Positions 1 to 7,411 of a stretch of 16,309 nucleotides of DNA are shown here, piece after piece (positions within the stretch are counted from its first letter, which is position 1; the number at the start of each line of letters is the position of its first letter). The translations under genes were made by a program, and so were the position numbers. The notes beneath the pieces are model-generated. The model was not told the DNA's origin and searched no databases. It was given only the letters and a program-made list of their open reading frames with translations. The DNA comes from an uncultured Bacilli bacterium (GTDB lineage: Bacteria; Bacillota_I; Bacilli_A; RF39; UBA660): contig CAKOWF010000023.1 in NCBI GenBank assembly GCA_934122215.1, forward strand, positions 1-16,309. Reading direction: 5' to 3'.

Positions 1-6
1 AAAATA

Positions 7-76
7 TCCTAACGCCACAGGGGGTCGTTAGGAATCCAAAACAAAGGAATATACCTAACATTGAACCATTAGGTAT
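7..76. other. Two related stem-loops, possible terminator or structured RNA
   Basis: Stem 1 pairs 7-14 with 26-33 (TCCTAACG/CGTTAGGA, 8 bp, 11-nt loop rich in G on the plus strand). Stem 2 pairs 51-58 with 69-76 (ATACCTAA/TTAGGTAT, 8 bp, 10-nt loop). Both stems are built on the same CCTAA/TTAGG core, so an alternative pairing of 27-32 with 54-59 (GTTAGG/CCTAAC) is also possible. Both sides of stem 2 are followed by moderately T-rich sequence, so it could end the glycosyltransferase transcript on the minus strand. I could not match it to a known RNA family. Strand and function are undecided, and the left part may be cut by the window edge. Confidence 0.4.
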
Positions 77-151
77 GTTCTCTTTTATTATATACATTTT
101 ACATTATTTATGCAACATTTTAATATACATTTATATTTTTTGTACTTGAAA

Positions 152-994
152 TTACCTTCTAAATATATAATAAATTAATAATGTAATCTTACTTGTCAAC
201 CATAGTAAACATATTTCAAATATATTTGCTTTGTTATAATTTTGTTCAAAATACATTTGACTTTTCTTTAATATTTTATACTTATTAATCTTATTAATAT
301 TTTTATCTATTGTTACAGAATGATTATGAAATACTTCAACACCTGTATTAATTACTGTTTTTAAATTATTTTCTTTTAGTTTAGAACATAATATATTTTC
401 TTCATAATATAGAAAAACGTTTTCATCAAAAAAGCCTATTTTCTTAAGTACATCACTTCTAATCAAAAAGAAACATCCAGAAACTATATCTACCTCTACT
501 ATTGGTTCATTATAGTAATCGTCTTTATATAATAAATATTTGTCTTTTATTTTTTTATGTAAACACACTATATTTGACAAAATATCTATCCAAGGAGTTG
601 GTTGAATCCATCCTCTACTATAACCAACATGTTCCTTTATTAATGGAGCTACTACAGCAACATCAAGTGATAAAGTTTTAATTAAATCAATAATTACATC
701 TTCATTTGATATTACGATATCAGGATTACTTATTATAATATTACATTTTTTATATTTATCTATTAAATATTTACTACCTAAATTAATACCTGAACCATAT
801 CCTTTATTTAAACAATTTTTAAGAATAGTAATTTTATTATTTTTCAATTTTAGTAATCTTTCATATGAATCATCTTTTGAATCATTATCTACTATTACTA
901 TTTCATCTATTACTTCATAATCTTCTATATTTTGTATTAAATTATAAGTAGTTTTATAATCATTATAATTCACTATTATAAAACAATTTTTCAT
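152..994 (-). CDS. Family 2 glycosyltransferase (rhamnosyltransferase-like)
   Basis: Predicted GT-A fold glycosyltransferase that transfers a sugar from a nucleotide donor to a growing surface glycan at the cytoplasmic face of the membrane. Numbered from the chosen start (280 aa), the protein shows the N-terminal NYNDY strand, VDNDSKDD at 35-42, NKGYGSGIN near 63-71, the metal-binding NPD at 90-92, a GFFDE/YYEEN acceptor-side motif at 187-200, and a conserved His near 223. A short hydrophobic C-terminal stretch ending FRR may associate with the membrane. A longer reading begins four codons upstream, but that ATG lies inside the GGAGG ribosome binding site (1000-1004) that serves the ATG at 994, so the shorter start is preferred. 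The gene overlaps the end of the upstream membrane-protein gene by 32 bp, which suggests translational coupling. The sugar donor cannot be told from sequence. Confidence 0.9.
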   Translation of the reverse strand: MKNCFIIVNYNDYKTTYNLIQNIEDYEVIDEIVIVDNDSKDDSYERLLKLKNNKITILKNCLNKGYGSGINLGSKYLIDKYKKCNIIISNPDIVISNEDVIIDLIKTLSLDVAVVAPLIKEHVGYSRGWIQPTPWIDILSNIVCLHKKIKDKYLLYKDDYYNEPIVEVDIVSGCFFLIRSDVLKKIGFFDENVFLYYEENILCSKLKENNLKTVINTGVEVFHNHSVTIDKNINKINKYKILKKSQMYFEQNYNKANIFEICLLWLTSKITLLIYYIFRR

Positions 995-2201
995 AATTAC
1001 CTCCATTTAACATAATTATTATAACACATATACTTACTGATGGTGAAACTAATATATGACCTTGAAATAAAGCCAATATTAAAGATAACACTAAAGAATA
1101 AATTTCTAATTTTTTATTCATCTTTATTTTATATAGAATATATATAACTGGTATAAAATATAAGATAAATCCTACATAGCCATTTCTATATAATATATCA
1201 AAATAGTCCATTTCTATTGTTTTAATATTTACATCATCTGTACCATAATTTTCTATATAACCAATTCCCATAATATGGTTATATAAATCACTATTATTAA
1301 AATTTGTTCTTGTTTCATTTAAAAATTTTAGTCTTGATGAGAAAATAAAGTGATCAATATTTTTAATTGTTAATAAATCTTCAACATTTTTAATTTCTAA
1401 AAAATCTAAATGTATTTTAATATTTTTATAAAAATTAGTTTTAGGTATTAAATATATACTAAGTGATATTAATAATATAAACGGTAATACTAAAAGTTTT
1501 ATTTTTTCCTTATTATTTTTTAAATACAAAATTATAAATAATAAATATGTTAATAATGTTGTTATAACAGGTACTTTACTTCCCATACTAAATGATACAA
1601 ATATAATTATAATAAAGAAAATAATATTTAAAATTATATTTTTTTTATTTATTAATTCTTTTAAGAAAAATGGTAATAATATAGTAAATATACCACCAAT
1701 TTCATTAGTAGAATTAAACCATCCTATACTACCAACTTTGCTATAAGCATAACTATTAAATCCTGTTTTAGTTATTATTGGAATAAAAATTAATAATAAA
1801 TATTCTAGAAAAACTATACTTAGTATTTTAAAACTTATTTTTTTATTATCTAAATATAGAATATATAAACTAACTAAAGCTATTGGAAAAAAGAAATATC
1901 TAAATATATTAGAAATTTCATAAATAAAATCTTTATTTAAATATGCATATACAATTGATATTAATAAATACATAAATATAAATAAATAATATAATAATGA
2001 ATATTTCTTATATTTATTTTTACTTATAAATATAGAATAATATAAAATTATAAATAAAAATGATAATTTAACTATAATAATAAAATTAAAACTAATTTTA
2101 AACACATTTATTAATAAACTTGTAGTTAAATCAAAAAATGGTCCTAAAATTAAAAATAGAGTAATTATTTTTATAATATTTTTGTCTAACCACTTATTCA
2201 T
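963..2201 (-). CDS. O-antigen ligase/Wzy-type polysaccharide membrane protein
   Basis: A 412-residue, very hydrophobic protein with about ten or more membrane segments and one large extracytoplasmic loop between roughly residues 255 and 335, the topology of the O-antigen ligase/Wzy polymerase superfamily. Family-like motifs are GWFNSTNEIGG at 160-170, GSKVP at 207-211, MGIGYIENYG at 311-320 and an acidic EMDYFDILYRNGYVG segment at 330-344 just before the last helices. Proteins of this type polymerise or ligate lipid-linked glycans on the outer face of the membrane; in a Gram-positive the acceptor would be a wall or capsular polymer. The start at 2201 has an AGGTGA site upstream. It is followed by a glycosyltransferase whose start lies within its 3' end, so the two form one unit. 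Sequence divergence in this superfamily prevents a choice between polymerase and ligase. Confidence 0.75.
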   Translation of the reverse strand: MNKWLDKNIIKIITLFLILGPFFDLTTSLLINVFKISFNFIIIVKLSFLFIILYYSIFISKNKYKKYSLLYYLFIFMYLLISIVYAYLNKDFIYEISNIFRYFFFPIALVSLYILYLDNKKISFKILSIVFLEYLLLIFIPIITKTGFNSYAYSKVGSIGWFNSTNEIGGIFTILLPFFLKELINKKNIILNIIFFIIIIFVSFSMGSKVPVITTLLTYLLFIILYLKNNKEKIKLLVLPFILLISLSIYLIPKTNFYKNIKIHLDFLEIKNVEDLLTIKNIDHFIFSSRLKFLNETRTNFNNSDLYNHIMGIGYIENYGTDDVNIKTIEMDYFDILYRNGYVGFILYFIPVIYILYKIKMNKKLEIYSLVLSLILALFQGHILVSPSVSICVIIIMLNGGNYEKLFYNSEL

Positions 2202-2408
2202 ACTATCACCTATTTAATTGTATCAAATTTTAAAGAAAAAATCTTTAATTTTTATTATTGATTTGGAAAAACTATTATTTGATAACATCTTTTTTGTCAT
2301 TCATTTTTAACACTTTTTTAATTATTACAATATCATTAGTAGCATTTTCAGTATTTTAAAAATTTATTTAATTTAAATTTTTAATTAAAATATTATATTG
2401 TTTAATAT

Positions 2409-2437
2409 GTATAAACTATGATAAAAAAAACATATTA
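2409..2437 (+). promoter_or_regulatory. Candidate forespore sigma-G promoter of the ger operon
   Basis: GTATA at 2409-2413 and CATATTA at 2431-2437, separated by 17 bp, fit the sigma-G consensus as I recall it (GHATR, 17-18 bp, CATWHTA). GerA-type operons are known sigma-G targets in the forespore. The predicted start would leave a leader of only about 10 nt before the ATG at 2454, just enough to hold the GAGGG ribosome binding site at 2443-2447, which is a weak point of the call. Confidence 0.45.
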
Positions 2438-2453
2438 ATATCGAGGGATTCTT

Positions 2454-3917
2454 ATGAAAGTAGAAAAAAAAGCAATAAATAACATTGAAAATATAAAAAA
2501 ATTAAACAATTATAGTAGTGATATAGTAGAAAGAAATATAACTTGTTATAACAAAAATATTATATATATTTATCTAGAAAGTGTTAGCAGTGATGATAAA
2601 ATAAGTGATTTTTTTGTTCAAAATGTATCTACATTAGTTAAGAAAAAAACATGTATTTTTGAAGATATATATGAAACCTTAAAAAATACTATTTACAATA
2701 GCCATTTAACAACTTCTAATGATATAGAAGAAATATTTACTTTTTTAGCTTCTGGATATACATGTATTTTTATAGATGGATGTAAAGAAGCAATATTAGT
2801 AGAAACTAAAATGTCATTAGATAGAGGTGTTACAGAAGCATCTACTGAAACTGTTGTAAGAGGACCAAAAGATAGTTTTACAGAAAATAATGCTAAAAAC
2901 ATTGGTTTAATTAGAAAAAGAATAAAAGATCCCAATTTATACTTTGATGAAATAACAGTAGGTAGAAGAACTAAAACAAAAATAAATGTAATCTATATTA
3001 GTGACATTGTTGATAATAAAAAAGTATATGAAATAAAAAAGAAAGTAAAAAAAATAGATATAGATGGAATATTGGATAGTGGATATTTAAGAAGCTTTTT
3101 AGAACCAACTCAAAAAGCAAGTTTTCCTGTATTTCAAAGCACTGAAAGACCTGATTTAGCTTGTTCTCACTTATTAGATGGGAAAATAATCATAATGGTT
3201 GAAAATAGTCCATTCGTTTTAGTAACACCTACAGTATTTATTGATTACATACACAATCCGGAAGATTATTATCAAAAATCATCTAATGTTAATATCACCA
3301 GAATATTAAGGACTTTAGGTTTTTTTATGACTTTATTGACACCAGGATTATATATAGCGCTTACTACATATAATCAAGAGATTATACCAAATGAATTATT
3401 AATATCAGTAGCTATACAAAGAGATGGTGTTCCATTTCCAACTTTTTTTGAGGTTTCACTTATGATTATAGCTTTTGAAATATTAAGAGAAAGTGATATT
3501 AGAATACCTAATGCGATGGGTGCTGCTGTTAGTATTGTTGGAGCATTAATACTAGGAGAAGCTGCAGTAAGTGCCGGTATAGTATCACCAATAGTAATTA
3601 TAATAATAGCTCTTACATCGATTAGTGGATTATTATTTTCTGATATTGATTTTGTTAATGGTCTCAGAACTTGGAGAATGATATTAATATTTTTCTCTTC
3701 TGTAGGGGGATTAATTGGACTAGTTATAGGTTGCATAATATTTACAACTAAATTATGTAGTTTAGAAACTGAAGGTGTACCATATTTGACACCAATTTCA
3801 CCATTCTACTTGTCAGATCAAAATGATTCTATAAGAAAAATACCACGTAATAAAATGTTTTTTAGACCTAATTATTTAACTAAAAAGAATAAAAGGAGGT
3901 TAAAAGATGAAAATTAA
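2454..3917 (+). CDS. gerAA: Spore germinant receptor A subunit (GerA family)
   Basis: Membrane subunit of a germinant receptor that sits in the inner membrane of the spore and works with the B and C subunits encoded next to it to trigger germination. The 487-residue length is typical. Residues 1 to about 280 form the cytosolic domain with family motifs RGPKDSFTENN (136-146), GRRTKTK (170-176), the SFPVFQSTERPD stretch ending at 234 and the NSPFVLVTP strand at 251-259. Residues from about 286 carry the membrane helices, with IQRDGVPFPTFFE at 321-333, the RIPNAMGAAVSIVGALILGEAAV region from 350, and a final basic tail. The ATG at 2454 follows GAGGG. The gene overlaps gerC by 11 bp. Which ligand is sensed, and which paralogue (GerA, GerB, GerK type) this is, cannot be read from sequence. 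Confidence 0.95.
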   Translation: MKVEKKAINNIENIKKLNNYSSDIVERNITCYNKNIIYIYLESVSSDDKISDFFVQNVSTLVKKKTCIFEDIYETLKNTIYNSHLTTSNDIEEIFTFLASGYTCIFIDGCKEAILVETKMSLDRGVTEASTETVVRGPKDSFTENNAKNIGLIRKRIKDPNLYFDEITVGRRTKTKINVIYISDIVDNKKVYEIKKKVKKIDIDGILDSGYLRSFLEPTQKASFPVFQSTERPDLACSHLLDGKIIIMVENSPFVLVTPTVFIDYIHNPEDYYQKSSNVNITRILRTLGFFMTLLTPGLYIALTTYNQEIIPNELLISVAIQRDGVPFPTFFEVSLMIIAFEILRESDIRIPNAMGAAVSIVGALILGEAAVSAGIVSPIVIIIIALTSISGLLFSDIDFVNGLRTWRMILIFFSSVGGLIGLVIGCIIFTTKLCSLETEGVPYLTPISPFYLSDQNDSIRKIPRNKMFFRPNYLTKKNKRRLKDEN

Positions 3918-5100
3918 ATTATTGATACCAGTTTTATTTCTTTTTATATTAACAGGTTGTTGGAATTATAGGGAATTAAATGATTTAGCTATAGCTACTG
4001 GAATTGCTATTGATAAAAGTGAAGATGGATTTGAAGTTAGTGTTTTAATTGCAAATGCTAGAAAGGCTCAAGTTAGTACTAAAGAAGGAGAAAGTCAAAC
4101 TTCTGTATATTCAGAAAATGGAAAAACTATTACAGAAGCTTTAAGAAATATTAATTTGAAATTTCCTAAAGAAATATATATTGGTCATTTATCGGTTATT
4201 GTCATAAATGAAGAAATAGCTAAGGAAGGATTATATCCAATATTAGATTATTTTTTGAGAGAACCAGAGTCCTCTAAAAGATTTTACTCTATAATAGCTA
4301 GAGATTGCAAAGCTAAAGAAGTTATCTCTATCTTATCTCCATTAGAATCTTTTCCATCACAAAATTTATATTTTAATATAAAAAATTCTCCTAATTCACA
4401 AGGAGTTTCACCTAGTGTAACATTTAGTAAATTTATTGAAAATATTTTAAAACCTGGTACTGAGCCATTTTTACCTACTGTTATAATTGAGGGTGATTCT
4501 GAAAAAGCTACTGATAGTGATGATTTACAGAAATCTGTTCCTTCTGCTAATTTAAAATTAGATACAATGGCTATTTTTAAAGATGATAAATTAATCGGTT
4601 ATGCTGATGAAGATGAAAGTAGAGGAATAGATTTGATTAATGAAAAGGTTGAAAACACTACTTCTTCATTTAAATACAATAATCATTATATTTCTATTAG
4701 TTTAAGTGAAATAAAAGTTAAAAAATCTATTGATATTATAGATGATGAAATTATTGCTTATATTACTTTAGAAAGTATTGCTTCTATTAAAGAAATAGCT
4801 GGTGATGAAAATTTAAATGATAAAGAAGTAATCAACGATATTGAAAAAAAATCCGAAGAGGCAATTAAAAATATTATAGAAAGAGGACTGGATTGTGCTT
4901 TAAAAAAATATAAAAGTGATATCTTTGGATTCGGTAATTTAATATACAAAAAAGATCCTAAATATTTTGAAAAAATAAAATATGATTGGGATGATAAATT
5001 AAACGATTTAAAAACTGTAGTAAATGTTAATTTAAAATTACAAACTAAAGGTTCATTAGAACAAACTATTGGAGGACTATTAAATGACATCAAAAATTAA
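3907..5100 (+). CDS. gerAC: Spore germinant receptor C subunit, lipoprotein (Ger(x)C family)
   Basis: Lipoprotein subunit of the germinant receptor. The first 17 residues are a signal peptide and LTGC at 15-18 is a clear lipobox, so Cys18 should be acylated and hold the protein on the outer face of the spore inner membrane. After it comes WNYRELNDLAIATGIAIDK, the standard opening of the Ger(x)C family, followed by the N-terminal domains (to about residue 215) and the C-terminal Ger(x)C domain (about 225-385). At 397 residues it is of normal size. A strong AGGAGG site (3893-3898) precedes the ATG, which lies inside the end of gerA. Its own 3' end overlaps gerB by 17 bp. The order A-C-B matches that of several Bacillota ger operons. 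Confidence 0.95.
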   Translation: MKIKLLIPVLFLFILTGCWNYRELNDLAIATGIAIDKSEDGFEVSVLIANARKAQVSTKEGESQTSVYSENGKTITEALRNINLKFPKEIYIGHLSVIVINEEIAKEGLYPILDYFLREPESSKRFYSIIARDCKAKEVISILSPLESFPSQNLYFNIKNSPNSQGVSPSVTFSKFIENILKPGTEPFLPTVIIEGDSEKATDSDDLQKSVPSANLKLDTMAIFKDDKLIGYADEDESRGIDLINEKVENTTSSFKYNNHYISISLSEIKVKKSIDIIDDEIIAYITLESIASIKEIAGDENLNDKEVINDIEKKSEEAIKNIIERGLDCALKKYKSDIFGFGNLIYKKDPKYFEKIKYDWDDKLNDLKTVVNVNLKLQTKGSLEQTIGGLLNDIKN

Positions 5101-6169
5101 AAACTTAGAAATAAATTTGCTTATATGGTTTATTATGAGTTCTGGTATGTTGGGTATATTTTTTAATACAGCTATCGCTAGTGCTAACGTTGATGCTTGG
5201 ATGTCTCCCTTAATTGGAATGATTTTTGGAATTGTACCAGTTATTGTTATATTAAAATTAATTAATCATGATGAAAATCTTAATATAAATTTACTGCTTG
5301 AAAAAAAATGGGGTAAATTTGGTAAAATTGTTAGCATTTTAATTGCATTATTTGTAAGTACATTTGTAATGTTGAACTTTTACAATTTAACTAATTTTAT
5401 TAGTTCTGACTACCTATATAATACTCCTAGATTATTTATTTCAATATTATTTATTATTCCAATAATTTATGTTCTTTCTTTTAATGTTATTATAATATCC
5501 AGAACTACTATGATTTTTGGAATTATTTCAATAATATTATTTAGTTTTGCTGTTGCTGGTGTTTCTACTCAAATTGTTCCAAATAATATTTTTCCTATTT
5601 TAAAAGATGGTATTATTCCACCTATAATAGCAGGATTATATTATGTATGTTATATAGTTTTTCCTTTATTTTTATTAACAATTATTCCTAAAAAGTTAAT
5701 TAGAAATAATAATAAATATAATAAAAGATTCATTATTACTTATATAATATCTTGTTTATCATTGTGTTTAATGACTTATTTAGTAATATCTAGTTATGGA
5801 ATAGAATTATCTCTTTTATATCAATATCCTGAATATAATATTTTGAAAAGAATCTCAATTTTATCTTTATTTGACAGAATTGAAAGCATTATTTCACTTG
5901 TATTAGTATTATTTATTTATACAGCTTGTGTTATGGGATGCTTTTATATTAAACAAACTTACTTTGATGTTTTTAAATTAGAAAATAATAAAAAAAATAA
6001 TACAATCATACTTGTATTAATTATAATTGTATTAATATTTGGTACTACTATCTTTCCAAATAATACAATAGGTAATGTTATTATTATAAATATATATCAC
6101 ATATTACTTACTATATTTTTCTTCATAATACCTTTAATACTCGTATTTTTTACAAAAAAGAAGAATTAA
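5084..6169 (+). CDS. gerAB: Spore germinant receptor B subunit (GerB family permease)
   Basis: Integral membrane subunit of the germinant receptor, related to amino acid permeases of the APC superfamily and regarded as the ligand-binding subunit of the complex. The 361-residue protein shows about ten hydrophobic segments, beginning IWFIMSSGMLGIFF near residue 14 and ending in a hydrophobic stretch followed by FTKKKN. The length is typical of the family. The ATG sits within the end of gerC with GGAGG about 9 nt upstream (near 5071-5075), so translation is probably coupled. The stop codon abuts the stop of the convergent gene at 6170 with no spacer, and no hairpin terminator is seen, so ger transcripts should run antisense into that gene. 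Confidence 0.93.
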   Translation: MTSKIKNLEINLLIWFIMSSGMLGIFFNTAIASANVDAWMSPLIGMIFGIVPVIVILKLINHDENLNINLLLEKKWGKFGKIVSILIALFVSTFVMLNFYNLTNFISSDYLYNTPRLFISILFIIPIIYVLSFNVIIISRTTMIFGIISIILFSFAVAGVSTQIVPNNIFPILKDGIIPPIIAGLYYVCYIVFPLFLLTIIPKKLIRNNNKYNKRFIITYIISCLSLCLMTYLVISSYGIELSLLYQYPEYNILKRISILSLFDRIESIISLVLVLFIYTACVMGCFYIKQTYFDVFKLENNKKNNTIILVLIIIVLIFGTTIFPNNTIGNVIIINIYHILLTIFFFIIPLILVFFTKKKN

Positions 6170-6952
6170 CTATTTTAACAAATTAAATATTAACACAACT
6201 GCTCCTATTAGAAAAGCTATAGTTAATATAACTAATAATATTTTAATTAAAGTATTATTAGTTTTTAAGTTTTGTTTTATATCCGTTAATTCTTCAAAAT
6301 CTTCTTCTTTAAATCCTAGACTAGAAGTAAAAAATGATTTATCTAATTCATTTTTTTCTTCTTTTTTTGATTCTTCTTTTTTTACTTCATTTATTATATT
6401 TTTTATAGTTGATTTATCAGTTGTAATTGTATTTTCATTTGACTTCAAATCATCTAATAAATCTAAACTTAATTCTTTATCAGTCATTGAGTTCAATGTA
6501 CTTGTATTTGTTATGGTATCAATTAATTCTTTTAAATAATTTTCATCATTTCCATTTTCCATTTCACGACGTCTTTTTTCTCTTAAATCTTTAAATATAT
6601 CATAACTGGTATTATTTATAGATTTATATTTATCAGTACTACTTCTGTTTTCTTTTGCATTATTCAATATTTCCCTAATATCATAATTTTTTTCTTCTTC
6701 TATTTTTATGTTAGGTTTTTCTACTGGTTTTATTGTGGAAAAATTTTTTTGATTTAAATATTCCTCTCTATTTTTAAGCATTTGTTTTACTTTATTTATA
6801 TCAATTTCACTACCTTTATCTATAGTAGCTACTCCTTCTATATTACTATAATTGGTATTTTCATACATATCACGATATAGTTTTTGATTTCTTTCAATAC
6901 GTTTTCTAGGTACTTGTTCTTCTTCATAGTATCTATCCATTCTACTTGCCAT
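6170..6952 (-). CDS. Unknown tail-anchored, highly charged membrane protein
   Basis: I do not recognise this family. From the chosen start it has 260 residues: a hydrophilic, Lys/Glu/Asn-rich body with little sign of globular structure, then a single hydrophobic segment near 234-256 and only a few residues beyond it. That is the layout of a tail-anchored protein with its bulk in the cytoplasm. There is no signal peptide. The N-terminus carries a dense run of charged residues (YYEEEQVPRKRIERN). A GTG nine bases upstream is in frame, but it is part of the GAGGTG ribosome binding site for the ATG at 6952, so I use the ATG. A TGATATTAT extended -10 lies at 6974-6982 with no convincing -35. It is divergent from the ferredoxin gene and convergent with gerB. 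A role in division, envelope or sporulation would be a guess. Confidence 0.75.
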   Translation of the reverse strand: MASRMDRYYEEEQVPRKRIERNQKLYRDMYENTNYSNIEGVATIDKGSEIDINKVKQMLKNREEYLNQKNFSTIKPVEKPNIKIEEEKNYDIREILNNAKENRSSTDKYKSINNTSYDIFKDLREKRRREMENGNDENYLKELIDTITNTSTLNSMTDKELSLDLLDDLKSNENTITTDKSTIKNIINEVKKEESKKEEKNELDKSFFTSSLGFKEEDFEELTDIKQNLKTNNTLIKILLVILTIAFLIGAVVLIFNLLK

Positions 6953-7009
6953 ATCGTTCACCTCACTATTATAATAATATCATAAAATAATAAAAATTAA
7001 TAGATGTAC

Positions 7010-7039
7010 TTGAAAATTATCTTTATTTTTTTGTATAAT
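7010..7039 (+). promoter_or_regulatory. Sigma-A promoter of the ferredoxin gene
   Basis: TTGAAA at 7010-7015 and a perfect TATAAT at 7034-7039 are separated by 18 bp. A predicted start near 7046 would make a short leader; the AGGAGG ribosome binding site is at 7045-7050, so the real start may be a few bases different from this estimate. Confidence 0.65.
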
Positions 7040-7056
7040 TAACTAGGAGGTATTCA

Positions 7057-7365
7057 ATGAAAAAAATAATTGTTAATAGTAATTGTATCGGTTGTGGAGC
7101 ATGTACTAGTTTTTGTGATGTTTTCAAATTTAATGATGAAGGACTTGCTACTACAGATGAAAATAAAAATATTATAGATAATATGGATGAAGAAACTAAA
7201 GAAAACGCTATGGATGCCCTTGAAAATTGTCCTGTTAGCGCTATTGAAATAATTGATGAAAAACTTGCTACTACAGATGAAAATAAGAATATTATAGATA
7301 AAAAGAATGCTATGAATATGGCAGAAAATTTTAATAATAAAAATGATGAAAAAGAAGAAAAATAA
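7057..7365 (+). CDS. Single-cluster 4Fe-4S ferredoxin with duplicated tail
   Basis: Small soluble electron carrier. Cys10, Cys13 and Cys16 (CIGCGAC) together with Cys58 in NCPVSAIEI form one 4Fe-4S site, as in monocluster bacterial ferredoxins; Cys20 is an extra cysteine at the place used by two-cluster relatives. The normal fold would end near residue 67. Residues 70-102 are an additional tail whose first 12 residues, LATTDENKNIID, repeat residues 30-41 exactly, and whose KKNAMNMAEN resembles KENAMDALEN at 48-57. The tail is therefore a shortened, decayed second copy of the C-terminal half in which the CPVSAI part has been lost. A strong AGGAGG site and sigma-A promoter precede it, and a hairpin terminator overlaps the stop codon, so it is transcribed alone. 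The redox partner is unknown. Confidence 0.93.
   Translation: MKKIIVNSNCIGCGACTSFCDVFKFNDEGLATTDENKNIIDNMDEETKENAMDALENCPVSAIEIIDEKLATTDENKNIIDKKNAMNMAENFNNKNDEKEEK
7143..7301 (+). repeat. Internal direct repeat in the ferredoxin gene, 120-bp period
   Basis: Bases 7143-7181 and 7263-7301 are identical over 39 positions except A7167 versus G7287, at an offset of exactly 120 bp (40 codons). Weaker similarity continues in the next codons after a gap of about seven codons in the second copy. This indicates an in-frame tandem duplication followed by deletion and drift. Confidence 0.9.
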
Positions 7366-7391
7366 GCAACTTATGTTATGCTTATTTTTTT
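7359..7391. terminator. Bidirectional terminator between ferredoxin and addA
   Basis: AAAATAAGCA at 7359-7368 pairs with TGCTTATTTT at 7379-7388 around a 10-nt loop, followed by a T run to 7391. It overlaps the ferredoxin stop codon. The minus-strand side also has a T-rich flank, so it can end the addBA transcript as well. Confidence 0.75.
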
Positions 7392-7411
7392 ATTTAGTTA
7401 TTAATAAAATA

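Noticed and set aside
7..76. A CRISPR-type or other short repeat array because CCTAAC recurs
   Set aside because: There are only two copies, both explained as arms of stem-loops, with no repeat-spacer periodicity.
995..1006. Four-codon N-terminal extension of the glycosyltransferase
   Set aside because: The upstream ATG is part of the ribosome binding site ATGGAGGT that serves the ATG at 994.
2211..2260. Terminator-like hairpin (TTAAAGA/TCTTTAA) upstream of the Wzy-like gene
   Set aside because: It lies in a low-complexity A/T stretch, precedes no transcript end that would need it, and its stem is all but free of G-C pairs.
2693..2935. Minus-strand open frame opposite gerA
   Set aside because: It is the antisense shadow of a strongly conserved GerA coding region and has no ribosome binding site. 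The same holds for 3374-3736, and for 4758-5093 opposite gerC.
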